Below are positions 63,807 to 64,000 of a DNA stretch of 64,000 nucleotides, one piece after another; position 1 is the stretch's first letter, and every line of letters starts with the position of its first letter. Both the position numbers and the translations under genes were made by a program. The stretch spans positions 2,232,001-2,296,000 of the forward strand of contig CAJFCV020000002.1 of the NCBI GenBank assembly GCA_904066235.2, given 5' to 3'. A model generated the notes under the pieces. It had not been told where the DNA came from. It did not search any database and saw only the letters and a list, made by a program, of their open reading frames with translations. Source of the stretch: Bursaphelenchus xylophilus. Its lineage: Eukaryota > Nematoda > Chromadorea > Rhabditida > Aphelenchoididae.

Positions 63807-64000
63807 GTTATGAAAAAAAATGATCGGAGGGATACTGTAGGACTTTTTTTTGAGGGGGGAGGGGGGCGGTGCGTGATTATCATATTTATAACTTTTTTTT
63901 TGGAGGGTGTATGTTTTTTTGTATGTGGATTTTTAATGTGCTTTTTTAATTATTCCGATGGATTACTGTATTTTTTTTCTGGGCGGTATGTCTTAAAGAA

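Overview
The window is nuclear DNA of a nematode, most likely a rhabditid. Introns are short with GTRAGT donors and TTTCAG-type acceptors. The gene content is also typically nematode: a chemoreceptor-type GPCR, a secreted histidine acid phosphatase, a two-domain RGS protein, a compact PTP, CCR4 with leucine-rich repeats, and a tandem pair of ionotropic-receptor-like genes. The genus cannot be fixed from the sequence. All intron/exon models are hand-made from splice signals, reading phase and recognised protein families; no alignment was run.

Layout. 1-8160: a satellite array of about 158-bp monomers, split at 2728-4215 by a Tc3-like transposon with 591-bp terminal inverted repeats. 8511-8918: a small minus-strand gene. 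9455-12675: an internally deleted BEL/Pao LTR element inserted in an older MITE. 12999-15778: a GPCR (+). 16283-19225: an acid phosphatase (-), convergent with the GPCR. 20401-33101: a double-RGS gene (-) whose two largest introns (about 4.8 and 4.9 kb) are full of transposon debris and two tRNA-Pro palindromes. 33100-42600: a gene-poor stretch of nested non-autonomous transposons. 42613-43718 (+) and 45388-46476 (-): two convergent paralogues of a small multi-pass membrane protein family. 47524-50227: a protein tyrosine phosphatase (+). 51633-57286: ccr-4 (-). 57516-58518: a possibly broken small gene carrying a hAT insertion. 58760-61447 and 61721 to beyond 63777: two tandem ionotropic-receptor-like genes (-) with the same exon structure.

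The most unusual feature is a dispersed family of palindromic tRNA genes. Four head-to-head pairs of tRNA-Pro(UGG), plus one solo copy, sit in introns and intergenic DNA. Each pair is two tRNA genes plus their 5' leaders in divergent inverted orientation, and all nine tRNAs share the same compensatory T-arm change. One pair in a ccr-4 intron lies within a palindrome of about 600 bp.

The intergenic and intronic DNA holds several MITE families whose target-site duplications can be read directly: TA (Tc1/mariner type), TAA or TGA (PIF/Harbinger type), 8 bp (hAT type) and 5 bp (unassigned). Several copies are nested, so a relative order of insertion can be read. The genes themselves look like unrelated housekeeping, signalling and sensory genes rather than one pathway.
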